A stretch of DNA of 17,454 nucleotides from an uncultured Prevotellaceae bacterium (GTDB taxonomy: Bacteria > Bacteroidota > Bacteroidia > Bacteroidales > Bacteroidaceae), in contig CAMOSA010000029.1 of NCBI GenBank assembly GCA_946624335.1, positions 1 through 17,454 of the forward strand, read 5' to 3'. Position numbers and translations under genes: made by a program. Below the pieces are notes generated by a model that was given only the letters and a program-made list of their open reading frames with translations, was not told the origin of the DNA and ran no database searches. Shown here piece by piece: positions 1-6,166 of the stretch. The stretch's first letter is position 1. Each line of letters opens with the position of its first letter.

Positions 1-866
1 TTGACATCATACACGCCCACGACTGGCTGACCTACCCTGCCGGCATTCATGCCAAGCAAGTCTCTGGCCGTCCGCTCGTCATCCACGTCCACGCCACGGA
101 CTTCGATCGCTCACGCGGCAACGTCAACCCCACTGTCTACGGCATTGAGCGCAACGGCATGGACAATGCCGACTGCATCATGTGCGTATCAGAGCTGACC
201 CGTCAGACCGTCATCAACCACTATGGTCAGGACCCCGCCAAGTGCTTTGCCATGCACAACGCCGTCTATCCCCTGGCACCCGAGCTGCAGGAGATTGTCG
301 ACCAACGCTTGCCCTACAAGGATCGCAAGGAGAAAGTCATCACCTTCCTCGGACGCATCACGATGCAGAAAGGCCCCGAGTACTTCATCGAGGCTGCCAA
401 GCGCGTGCTCGAACGCACTCAGAACGTGCGTTTCTGCTTTGCCGGTTCAGGCGACATGATGAATGCCATGATTGAAATGGCCGCTGCTTATGGCATCGCT
501 GACCGCTGTCATTTCCCCGGCTTCATGAAGGGCAAACAGGTCTTCGAGATCTTCCGCGACAGCGACGTTTACGTCATGCCCTCCGTCTCTGAGCCTTTCG
601 GCATCAGTCCCCTCGAGGCGATGCAAAGCGGTGTGCCATCCATCATCTCCAAGCAGAGCGGCTGCGCCGAGATCCTCGACAAGTGCATCAAGACCGACTA
701 CTGGGACATCGATGCCATGGCCGATGCCATGTATAGCCTCTGCACGAATGACGCCTTGCACGAATACCTGCAGGTTGAAGGCAAGAAGGAAGTGGACGGC
801 ATCACATGGGAGAAAGTGGGACTTCGCATCAGAAAGCTCTACGACCAGTGTCTGGCTAAATACTGA
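1..866 (+). CDS. GT-B glycosyltransferase (glycogen/starch synthase-like), 5' truncated by window edge
   Basis: The frame is open from base 3, so the gene starts upstream and only about 287 C-terminal residues are visible. The fragment opens with HAHDWL, the conserved motif in the N-terminal domain of starch-synthase-like and GT4 enzymes. The start of the C-terminal Rossmann domain follows (VITFLGRITMQKGPEYF, near bases 340-390). EPFGISPLEAM, near 591-623, carries the E-x7-E motif that holds the nucleotide-sugar. These enzymes transfer a glycosyl unit from an activated donor. The GH57 gene downstream suggests a role in cytoplasmic glycogen or other alpha-glucan metabolism; in other Bacteroidales such a pair tends to sit beside a glycogen debranching enzyme (from memory, not visible here). 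Fold and family are secure; the exact donor and acceptor are not. An ATG at 159 is internal and is not the start. Confidence 0.88.
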   Translation, partial: DIIHAHDWLTYPAGIHAKQVSGRPLVIHVHATDFDRSRGNVNPTVYGIERNGMDNADCIMCVSELTRQTVINHYGQDPAKCFAMHNAVYPLAPELQEIVDQRLPYKDRKEKVITFLGRITMQKGPEYFIEAAKRVLERTQNVRFCFAGSGDMMNAMIEMAAAYGIADRCHFPGFMKGKQVFEIFRDSDVYVMPSVSEPFGISPLEAMQSGVPSIISKQSGCAEILDKCIKTDYWDIDAMADAMYSLCTNDALHEYLQVEGKKEVDGITWEKVGLRIRKLYDQCLAKY

Positions 867-910
867 CAGGCCCCCCGCTCGGCCCAAAGGGACGCTCGAC
901 ACTTCGAGGA

Positions 911-935
911 CCTCTCCCGTCAGGGAAGGGTGAGC
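911..935 (+). repeat. Possible truncated copy of a dispersed GC-rich palindromic repeat
   Basis: The stretch has a CCTCTCCC / GGGAAGGG core around a short GTCA loop. It resembles the left part of the copies at 1063-1105 and, inverted, 4880-4912, but lacks their distal GGGGGTGGGTC end. It lies just downstream of the glycosyltransferase stop. Assignment to the family rests on eye alignment only. Confidence 0.35.
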
Positions 936-1062
936 TCCGGAAAGAGACAATATAGTCAGAATGTCGGGGTAAAACCTCAGGCCTGGCCTCATTCACTTAT
1001 AAACAAGAATACTAACATTTAAACAATGACCCTAAAAGCCCCCCTATAAAGCAACTATGCAC

Positions 1063-1105
1063 CAGCCCTCCCCTCTATGACGGGAGGGGTATGGGGGTGG
1101 GTCTT
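1063..1105 (+). repeat. Dispersed GC-rich palindromic repeat, full copy
   Basis: CCCTCCC (1066-1072) pairs with GGGAGGG (1082-1088) across a 9-base loop. The asymmetric tail ATGGGGGTGGGTC follows. A similar hairpin-plus-tail unit is present in inverted orientation at 4880-4912. The repeat ends a few bases before the GH57 start codon, and its tail adds an in-frame ATG (1091) upstream of the real start. Confidence 0.55.
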
Positions 1106-1111
1106 CAATTT

Positions 1112-2623
1112 ATGAAAACAATCTGCTTATACTTCGAGATTCACCAGAATGTGCATCTCAAACGTTACCGCTTCTTTGAGATAGGTAAGGACCACTACTA
1201 TTTCGACGACTACGAGAACGAACGCGGCATCACCGAGACAGCCGAGCGCTCCTATATCCCAGCCATCCGCACTTTCATCGAGATGGCAAAGCTCTATGGC
1301 AAGGCCTTCAAGGTAGCCTTCTCCATCAGCGGCTGCGCCTTGGAGTTGCTCGAACAATACTCGCCCGAAGTCATCGAGCTGCTGCAGGAGCTCAACGAGA
1401 CAGGCTGCGTCGAGTTCCTCGCCGAGCCCTACAGCCACGGCCTGAGCTCCCTGGCCAACGAGGATGTCTTCCGCGACGAAGTGGCCCGCCAGGCCAAGAA
1501 GATGAAGGAACTCTTCGGCAAGAAACCCACCGTGCTGCGCAACAGCTCGCTCATCTACAGCGATGACATCGGCGCACTCGTGGCCGACATGGGCTACAAG
1601 GGCATGATCGCCGAGGGAGCCAAGCACGTGCTCGGATGGAAGTCGCCTCACTTCCTCTACCACTGCGCCCAGAACCCCAACCTCAAGCTGCTGCTACGCG
1701 ACTACAAGCTCAGCGACGACATCTCGTTGCGCTTCAACGACTCGTCATGGAATGAGTTCCCGCTCTTCGCCGACACCTATATGGACTGGATTGCCCAACT
1801 GCCCGAAGAGGAGAAGGTCATCAACATCTTCATGGAGCTCTGTGCGCTGGGCATCTACCAACCTCTGTCGAGCAATATCCTCGAGTTCATCAAAGCGCTG
1901 CCCGCAGTGGCCAAAGACCGTGGCATCACCTTCGCCACGCCGTCCGAGATCATCTCCAAGAGCAAGAGCGTAGCTCCCCTTGAAGTACCCTACCCCATGT
2001 CGTGGAACGACGAGGAGCGCGACACCAGCTGCTGGCTCGGCAACGTCATGCAACGCGAGGCTTTCAACAAGCTCTACAGCGTGGCAGAACGCGTGCTCAT
2101 CTGCAAAGACCGCCGTATCACACAGGACTGGGACCGCATCCAGGCGTCCAACAACTTCCGTTTCATGACGACCAAGAACATGGGCGTAGGCTTCTATCGC
2201 GGCATCTACGACTCGCCCTACGATGCCTTCACGAACTACATGAACATCCTCGGCGACTTCATCAACCGCGTCAATGCCCTCTACCCCCTCGACATCGAAA
2301 ACGACGAGCTCAACGCCCTGCTCACCACGATCCGCAACCAGGCCGATGAGATTACCGTGAAGGATGCAGAAATCGCCCGTCTGCAGGCTCGACTCCAGAA
2401 ATATGAGGTCAACCCAGAGCCGAACGACGAAAAGAAGGAAACGGGAAAAGCTGCTACGGCCAAGAAAGCCGCCCCAAAGAAAGCTGAGGCAAAGAAGGAA
2501 GCGGCCACCGAGAAAGCTCCTGCCACAAAGAAAGCACCGGCTAAGAAGGAGCCAGCTAAGAAGGCACCCGCTAAGAAGGAGCCGACAAAGAAGGCAGCAG
2601 CCAAGAAAGCTCCGACCAAGTAA
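1112..2623 (+). CDS. Glycoside hydrolase family 57 protein (alpha-amylase-type) with Lys/Ala/Pro-rich C-terminal tail
   Basis: The protein is 503 residues from the ATG at 1112, giving MKTICLYFEIHQ. This is the usual opening of the Bacteroidales GH57 proteins, with the region-1 His-Gln at residues 11-12. An ATG at 1091 would add seven residues encoded by a dispersed repeat and is rejected. FLAEPYSHG (Glu near 105) matches a GH57 conserved block. GH57 enzymes are (beta/alpha)7-barrel retaining enzymes acting on alpha-glucans as amylases, branching enzymes or 4-alpha-glucanotransferases. A likely coiled coil spans residues 400-432. After it, residues 441-503 are almost only Lys, Ala, Pro, Glu and Thr, with repeated AKKAP/AKKEP blocks that are not part of the GH57 domain. 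No signal peptide is visible, so the protein should be cytoplasmic. It lies 245 bases after a glycogen-synthase-like gene, which points to intracellular glycogen turnover. The exact reaction is not determined. Confidence 0.85.
   Translation: MKTICLYFEIHQNVHLKRYRFFEIGKDHYYFDDYENERGITETAERSYIPAIRTFIEMAKLYGKAFKVAFSISGCALELLEQYSPEVIELLQELNETGCVEFLAEPYSHGLSSLANEDVFRDEVARQAKKMKELFGKKPTVLRNSSLIYSDDIGALVADMGYKGMIAEGAKHVLGWKSPHFLYHCAQNPNLKLLLRDYKLSDDISLRFNDSSWNEFPLFADTYMDWIAQLPEEEKVINIFMELCALGIYQPLSSNILEFIKALPAVAKDRGITFATPSEIISKSKSVAPLEVPYPMSWNDEERDTSCWLGNVMQREAFNKLYSVAERVLICKDRRITQDWDRIQASNNFRFMTTKNMGVGFYRGIYDSPYDAFTNYMNILGDFINRVNALYPLDIENDELNALLTTIRNQADEITVKDAEIARLQARLQKYEVNPEPNDEKKETGKAATAKKAAPKKAEAKKEAATEKAPATKKAPAKKEPAKKAPAKKEPTKKAAAKKAPTK
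2432..2620 (+). repeat. Coding low-complexity repeat: lysine/alanine/proline-rich tail of the GH57 protein
   Basis: The stretch encodes tandem variants of A-K-K-A/E-P with AAGAAG and AAGAAA codons recurring every 12-15 bases. The protein composition is like histone H1 tails. It ends exactly at the stop codon. Imperfect internal repetition at DNA level suggests it can change length by slippage. Confidence 0.75.
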
Positions 2624-2640
2624 CCCGCAACTCAGCACGC

Positions 2641-2668
2641 GCAGGCCATTCACTCACGATAGGCCTGC
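2641..2668 (+). terminator. Hairpin 17 bases after the GH57 stop, possible terminator or 3'-end stabiliser
   Basis: GCAGGCC (2641-2647) pairs perfectly with GGCCTGC (2662-2668) across a 14-base loop. The position just after the stop codon fits a transcript 3' end. There is no following T-tract, so a classical intrinsic terminator is uncertain. Confidence 0.4.
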
Positions 2669-2692
2669 AAGCGACAAGCCCTAAGCATCGAC

Positions 2693-2729
2693 AAGGAGGT
2701 GAACATGCATCATTGATGTTCACCTCCTT
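2693..2729. terminator. Perfect 14-bp inverted repeat, probable bidirectional transcript end
   Basis: The arms 2693-2706 (AAGGAGGTGAACAT) and 2716-2729 are exact reverse complements around a 9-base loop. Flanking CGAC/GTCG can add pairs past a bulge. The location between convergent genes suits a bidirectional terminator. The left arm contains a perfect Shine-Dalgarno sequence and the right arm the matching anti-Shine-Dalgarno CACCTCCTT. Confidence 0.6.
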
Positions 2730-2754
2730 ATCATTTGTCGTTAAATAGACAGTT

Positions 2755-2795
2755 CAAGTTTCAGATGTTCACTTATCATACATCCGAAACACTTG
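2755..2795. repeat. Imperfect inverted repeat in the convergent spacer
   Basis: CAAGTTTCAGATG (2755-2767) pairs with the segment 2781-2795 (CATCCGAAACACTTG), with a two-base bulge and one mismatch. The loop is 13 bases. The function is unknown; it may be part of a 3' UTR structure. Confidence 0.5.
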
Positions 2796-2853
2796 AGTAA
2801 CACAGTCAATTGATCAAGCAAGTCAACGGAAAGGTATAGGTAGCTCTTCCGTA

Positions 2854-2985
2854 ACGCTGAGGTGTAATCGCCCACACACCTAAGTGTGAAGTTCAACACG
2901 CTTAGGCATGAAGCTCAACACACCTAAGTATGAAGCCTTACACACATAGGGGTGAAGCCTTACACACCTAAGCGTTAGAGGTGGA
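2854..2985. repeat. Degenerate 22-bp tandem repeat, five full copies plus one diverged copy
   Basis: The units start at 2854, 2876, 2898, 2920, 2942 and 2964, each exactly 22 bases. The typical unit opens ACACCTAAG, has TGAAG near the middle and ends in AAC or TAC. The unit openings alternate roughly between CCTAAG and CTTAGG, which are reverse complements, so neighbouring units can pair with each other; an example is 2879-2888 with 2899-2908, one wobble. Stops interrupt the frames, and 22 is not a multiple of three, so this is not a protein repeat. There are no spacers, so it is not CRISPR. Confidence 0.8.
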
Positions 2986-3008
2986 CCACCATGGTGATCC
3001 ACCTCTAA
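2975..3008. terminator. Strong inverted repeat downstream of glyA, possible terminator
   Basis: TTAGAGGTGGA (2975-2985) pairs with TCCACCTCTAA (2998-3008). The interior, CACCATGGTG, is itself palindromic, so almost all of the 34 bases can pair. It is about 140 bases beyond the glyA stop in the direction of glyA transcription. The left arm grows out of the last 22-bp repeat unit. No T-tract follows. Confidence 0.5.
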
Positions 3009-3150
3009 TAGTCAAGTGTTATTTGAACAACGTCCAGGCGTTCATTGCATATCACATAGCTAAAACGCGCTGAACCCTTAGCTGCAGGATAACCCGGACT
3101 AAGCTCATCGAGTTATCTTAGGCCTCTGGCAGCTCTTGCGCCTATAGGTG

Positions 3151-4431
3151 TCAATAAGCGAACAAGGGGTAGTCCTTCATGATGGTGTTGACCTCGGAGC
3201 GTACGGCAGCGATGACCTGTTCGTTCTCCGGGTCATTGAGTACACGCTCGATGAGCTCAGCAATCTTCACCATCAGGTCTTCCTTGGCACCGCGAGTGGT
3301 GATGGCAGGTGTGCCGAGGCGTATGCCGGAGGTCTGGAAGGCGCTGCGCGTGTCGAAGGGCACCATATTCTTGTTGACGGTGATGTCGGCAGCGACGAGG
3401 GCATTCTCAGCCACTTTACCGGTGAGCTCGGAGTACTTGGAGCGGAGGTCTACGAGCATGGAGTGGTTGTCGGTTCCTCCGCTGACGATGTCGAAGCCAC
3501 GCTTGATGAGTTCGGCAGCGAGGCAGGCGGCGTTCTTCTTCACCTGTGCCTGGTACTCGCGGAACTCAGGTGTGAGCGCTTCGCCGAAGGCTACGGCCTT
3601 GGCGGCGATGACGTGCTCGAGCGGACCGCCTTGAATACCCGGGAAGACGGCCGAGTTGATGAGGGCCGACATCTTCTTGACGACGCCCTTCGGCGTGGTC
3701 TTGCCCCATGGGTTGTCGAAGTCCTTGCCGATGAGGATGATGCCACCGCGCGGTCCGCGCAGGGTCTTATGCGTTGTCGAGGTGACGATGTGAGCGTACT
3801 TCAAGGGGTTGTCGAGCAGTCCTGCAGCGATGAGACCCGCGGGATGTGCCATATCGACCATGAAGATGGCGCCTACCTTGTCGGCAATCTCGCGCATACG
3901 GCGATAGTCCCACTCACGGCTGTAGGCCGATCCGCCTCCGATGATGAGCTTAGGCTTGTGCTCGAGGGCCAGACGCTCCATCTCGTCGTAGTCGACACGG
4001 CCCGTCTCCTTGTTGAGGTTGTAACCGACGGGACGATAGATGATGCCAGAGGTATTGACGAGTGATCCGTGTGACAGGTGACCACCGTGATCGAGGTTGA
4101 GCCCCATGAATGTGTCGCCGGGATTCAGGCAGGCGAGGAAGACGGCGGCGTTGGCCTGTGCGCCGGAGTGAGGCTGCACGTTGGCATACTCAGCACCGAA
4201 GAGTTCGCAGACGCGGTCGATGGCCAGCTGCTCCACCTTGTCGACGACCTGGCATCCGCCATAGTAGCGATGACCGGGGTAACCCTCGGCGTATTTGTTG
4301 GTGAGTGGTGAGCCCATGGCTTCCATGACCTGTGGGCTGACGAAGTTCTCGGAGGCGATGAGCTCGATGCCTCGCTCCTGTCGTGCTCTTTCTTCTTGGA
4401 TGAGCTCGAAGATGGTGTTGTCTCGTTTCAT
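3151..4431 (-). CDS. glyA: Serine hydroxymethyltransferase
   Basis: SHMT converts serine and tetrahydrofolate into glycine and 5,10-methylene-tetrahydrofolate, the main cytoplasmic source of one-carbon units. The protein is 426 residues, the usual length. It starts MKRDNTIFELIQEE; a longer in-frame start near 4548 would run far into pyrI and gives a non-homologous leader, so it is rejected. SENF at 27-30, the YAEGYPGHRYYGG substrate-loop block at 47-59, D193-x-x-H196 and the PLP lysine K222 in STTHKTLRGPRGG are all present. The start lies eight bases after the pyrI stop on the same strand, so it is very probably co-transcribed with pyrB-pyrI. This links pyrimidine synthesis to the folate unit needed for thymidylate and purines. 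The gene looks intact. Confidence 0.97.
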   Translation of the reverse strand: MKRDNTIFELIQEERARQERGIELIASENFVSPQVMEAMGSPLTNKYAEGYPGHRYYGGCQVVDKVEQLAIDRVCELFGAEYANVQPHSGAQANAAVFLACLNPGDTFMGLNLDHGGHLSHGSLVNTSGIIYRPVGYNLNKETGRVDYDEMERLALEHKPKLIIGGGSAYSREWDYRRMREIADKVGAIFMVDMAHPAGLIAAGLLDNPLKYAHIVTSTTHKTLRGPRGGIILIGKDFDNPWGKTTPKGVVKKMSALINSAVFPGIQGGPLEHVIAAKAVAFGEALTPEFREYQAQVKKNAACLAAELIKRGFDIVSGGTDNHSMLVDLRSKYSELTGKVAENALVAADITVNKNMVPFDTRSAFQTSGIRLGTPAITTRGAKEDLMVKIAELIERVLNDPENEQVIAAVRSEVNTIMKDYPLFAY

Positions 4432-4439
4432 AGTTTGTA

Positions 4440-4943
4440 TTATTTGCGGAGTTTCTGTTCGTGGTTGCAATAGTGGCAGCGGATAAGACCGTTGGGTTTG
4501 TCGATGACATGGAAGTAGGTGCGCATCGGCTCGTTGTTGGTGATGCACTTGGGGTTATCACATCTGACGATGCCGCGCAGCTCGTCGGGCAGGCTGACGG
4601 GTCGTTTCTCAACGACCTCGTAGTCGCGAATGATGACGAGCGTCACGTCAGGTGCCACGACGGAGAGCTGGTTGAGTTCCTCGTCGTTGAAGAAACGGTC
4701 GGCAATCTTGATGATGCTTTTCGTGCCCATCTTCTGCGACTTCAGGTTGAAGCCTATGGTGACCTTGGATTTCATGTCCTGCAGGTGCAACAGTTCGATG
4801 ACTTCGAAAAGACGGTCGCAGGGTATATGGTCGATGACGGTGCCGTGGTCAAGGGCCGACACTATTAAAGAGCGTGCTGACCCACCCCCTTCCTTCCCTG
4901 TGAGGGAGGAAGCGGATTGTATTTGGCTGGATGCGTTATTCAT
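4440..4943 (-). CDS. pyrI: Aspartate carbamoyltransferase regulatory chain, with unusual N-terminal insertion
   Basis: PyrI binds the allosteric nucleotides (CTP, UTP, ATP) and, through a zinc domain, the catalytic PyrB trimers. The protein is 167 residues. The nucleotide-binding core begins near residue 26 (LIVSALDHGTVIDHIP), and four zinc cysteines are at 128, 133, 156 and 159 (C-x4-C and C-x2-C). About 15 residues before the core (ASSLTGKEGGGSARS) are encoded by an inverted copy of a dispersed GC-rich repeat and are not expected in the family. The ATG at 4943 is the only in-frame ATG before the core. An in-frame GTG just before SALDHG could give a shorter form and cannot be excluded. The gene starts 21 bases after the pyrB stop and ends eight bases before glyA, in one operon. 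Confidence 0.95.
   Translation of the reverse strand: MNNASSQIQSASSLTGKEGGGSARSLIVSALDHGTVIDHIPCDRLFEVIELLHLQDMKSKVTIGFNLKSQKMGTKSIIKIADRFFNDEELNQLSVVAPDVTLVIIRDYEVVEKRPVSLPDELRGIVRCDNPKCITNNEPMRTYFHVIDKPNGLIRCHYCNHEQKLRK
4880..4912 (-). repeat. Dispersed GC-rich repeat copy lying inside pyrI
   Basis: Read on the minus strand, CCTCCCTCACAGGGAAGG is followed by AAGGGGGTGGGTC. This is the same hairpin-plus-tail arrangement as at 1063-1105 on the plus strand. It lies in frame in the first part of pyrI, keeps the frame open and encodes a Gly/Ser-rich stretch. Confidence 0.55.
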
Positions 4944-4964
4944 TTGTATAATATTGTTTATTAG

Positions 4965-5906
4965 TCAGATGATGGTCTTATCTACTTTCACCTGTTCGAG
5001 CGTGATGCCGAGGGCATCGCAGATCAAGGCCTGACGTGCGAAGAGTCCGTTGCGTGCCTGCTGGAAGTAGTAGGCGTGTGGGTCATCGTCGATGGCATAT
5101 TCGATCTCGTTGACGCGAGGCAGTGGGTGCAGGATACGCATATTGGGCCGTGCCTTGGCCAGCATCTCCAGCTTCAGGAGATAGCGGTCCTTGACACGTT
5201 CATATTCCATGAGATCGGTGAAGCGTTCACGCTGCACGCGTGTCATGTAGAGGATGTCGGCACCCGCAATGACGTCAGCGTCGAAATCCTGATGTTCGAC
5301 GTATCGGATATTGTATTGGCGGCAGTATTGCTTATAGAGCTCGGGCATGGCCAGCTCGTCGGGTGCGATGAAATGGAACGTAGGATTGAAGTGGCGCATG
5401 GCCATGAGCAATGAGTGAACCGTGCGTCCATACTTGAGGTCACCGACGAGGTATATGTTCAGGTTATCCAGCGTGCCCTGTGTCTGATAGATGGTATAGA
5501 GGTCCAACATCGTCTGCGACGGGTGCTGGTTGGCTCCGTCGCCGGCATTGATGATGGGCACGGGTGCTATCTCGCTGGCATAGCGTGCAGCGCCCTCGAG
5601 ATAGTGTCGCATGACGATGATGTCAGCATAGTTGCTGACCATCATGATGGTGTCCTTCAGCGTCTCGCCCTTGGTGCCGCTCGTGACCTTAGGATCGGCA
5701 AAACCGATGACGCGTGCGCCGAGGCGATTGGCCGCCGTCTCGAAGCTGAGACGGGTGCGCGTTGAGGGTTCGAAGAAAAGCGTGGCCACGACGCGTCCCT
5801 GCAGCAGCAGGCGGTTTGGGTGGTGCTCAAATTCCTGTGCCATACGGATGAGATACTCGATCTTCTCACGCGTATGGTCGGCAATGGTGACGAGACTTCT
5901 GTTCAT
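4965..5906 (-). CDS. pyrB: Aspartate carbamoyltransferase catalytic chain
   Basis: PyrB condenses carbamoyl phosphate with aspartate, the first committed step of pyrimidine synthesis. The protein is 313 residues, the family length. The carbamoyl-phosphate motif FEPSTRTR is at residues 45-52, followed by the GTKGETLKD loop, the HPSQ motif in GDGANQHPSQT, DLKYGRT and the aspartate-loop motif HPLPR. All main catalytic residues that I can place are present. It is first in a minus-strand operon with pyrI and glyA. A -7 box (5974-5981) lies about 70 bases upstream, and a hairpin occupies the leader between them. The presence of PyrI implies the dodecameric, allosterically regulated type of enzyme. 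Confidence 0.97.
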   Translation of the reverse strand: MNRSLVTIADHTREKIEYLIRMAQEFEHHPNRLLLQGRVVATLFFEPSTRTRLSFETAANRLGARVIGFADPKVTSGTKGETLKDTIMMVSNYADIIVMRHYLEGAARYASEIAPVPIINAGDGANQHPSQTMLDLYTIYQTQGTLDNLNIYLVGDLKYGRTVHSLLMAMRHFNPTFHFIAPDELAMPELYKQYCRQYNIRYVEHQDFDADVIAGADILYMTRVQRERFTDLMEYERVKDRYLLKLEMLAKARPNMRILHPLPRVNEIEYAIDDDPHAYYFQQARNGLFARQALICDALGITLEQVKVDKTII

Positions 5907-5925
5907 GTTGGCTTAGATATAAAGA

Positions 5926-5957
5926 ATCACGCGCATAAGACTTACGCGTTTCGTGAT
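5926..5957 (-). promoter_or_regulatory. Leader hairpin between the pyrB promoter and pyrB
   Basis: On the minus strand ATCACG (5952-5957) pairs with CGTGAT (5926-5931). Inside them CGCGTAAG pairs with CTTATGCG across a single T, with one wobble; a three-base AAA bulge separates the two helices. The hairpin would lie in the 5' UTR of the pyr operon. It may be an operator or an attenuation element; no known riboswitch signature is recognised. Confidence 0.45.
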
Positions 5958-5973
5958 GATGTTTTATGCGGCG

Positions 5974-5981
5974 CAAAAATA
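5974..5981 (-). promoter_or_regulatory. Bacteroidota-type -7 box for the pyrB-pyrI-glyA operon
   Basis: The minus strand reads TATTTTTG, an exact match to TAnnTTTG. A TTG that could serve as the -33 element lies about 22 bases upstream, slightly wider than usual. The predicted leader is about 60 bases. Confidence 0.6.
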
Positions 5982-6086
5982 GGTAAAAGATTCTAAAGTA
6001 CTGCAACAAGCGTGAAAAGATAATGCCGAAAACATTTTTTTTTCAACTTTTCATGTTTTCATGACAATGATTCGGGATAAATCAGC

Positions 6087-6094
6087 TATATTTG
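6087..6094 (+). promoter_or_regulatory. Bacteroidota-type -7 box for the penicillin-binding protein gene
   Basis: TATATTTG matches TAnnTTTG exactly and is followed by CAACCC, so the start of transcription is expected near 6101 and the leader would be about 65 bases. I see no convincing TTTG -33 element at the expected distance. Confidence 0.6.
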
Positions 6095-6166
6095 CAACCC
6101 ATTTTCGGCTTACGAAATGGATTTCAGGGTCATCCCTCCGGGGTTCCCGCAAATAGGATCTCAACT

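Larger units (their letters stand above)
2624..3150. other. Convergent intergenic spacer, 527 bases, no gene, dense in inverted and tandem repeats
   Basis: The spacer separates the GH57 gene (+) from glyA (-), so both transcripts run into it. All frames are interrupted by stops and I find no credible ORF. It holds hairpins at 2641-2668, 2693-2729, 2755-2795 and 2975-3008 and a six-unit 22-bp tandem array at 2854-2985. A weaker GATAAC/GTTATC inverted repeat lies near 3088-3117. None of the hairpins is followed by a clear T-tract on either strand, so only some may be terminators. Confidence 0.7.

Noticed and set aside
1745..2653. Long minus-strand ORF opposite the GH57 gene (302 codons)
   Set aside because: It is antisense to a well-supported gene, and its Leu/Cys/Gly-rich start is just the complement of the lysine-rich tail. 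No recognisable domain.
2854..2985. CRISPR array
   Set aside because: The 22-base units are directly adjacent with no spacers, the copies are diverged, and no cas gene is in the window.
3148..4065. Long plus-strand ORF opposite glyA (305 codons)
   Set aside because: It is the complement of a highly conserved gene with intact motifs; the translated product resembles no family.
4190..4548. Longer glyA start at 4548
   Set aside because: It would overlap pyrI by more than 100 bases, and the extra 39 residues are out-of-frame pyrI sequence. The ATG at 4431 gives the standard SHMT N-terminus.
6092..6166. N-terminal extension of the PBP from a TTG at 6092
   Set aside because: The TTG is part of the TATATTTG promoter box, and the extension would separate the transmembrane anchor from the N-terminus.
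5907..6166. Riboswitch or T-box in the divergent pyrB/PBP spacer
   Set aside because: Only simple hairpins and two -7 boxes are seen; no conserved riboswitch core is recognised.
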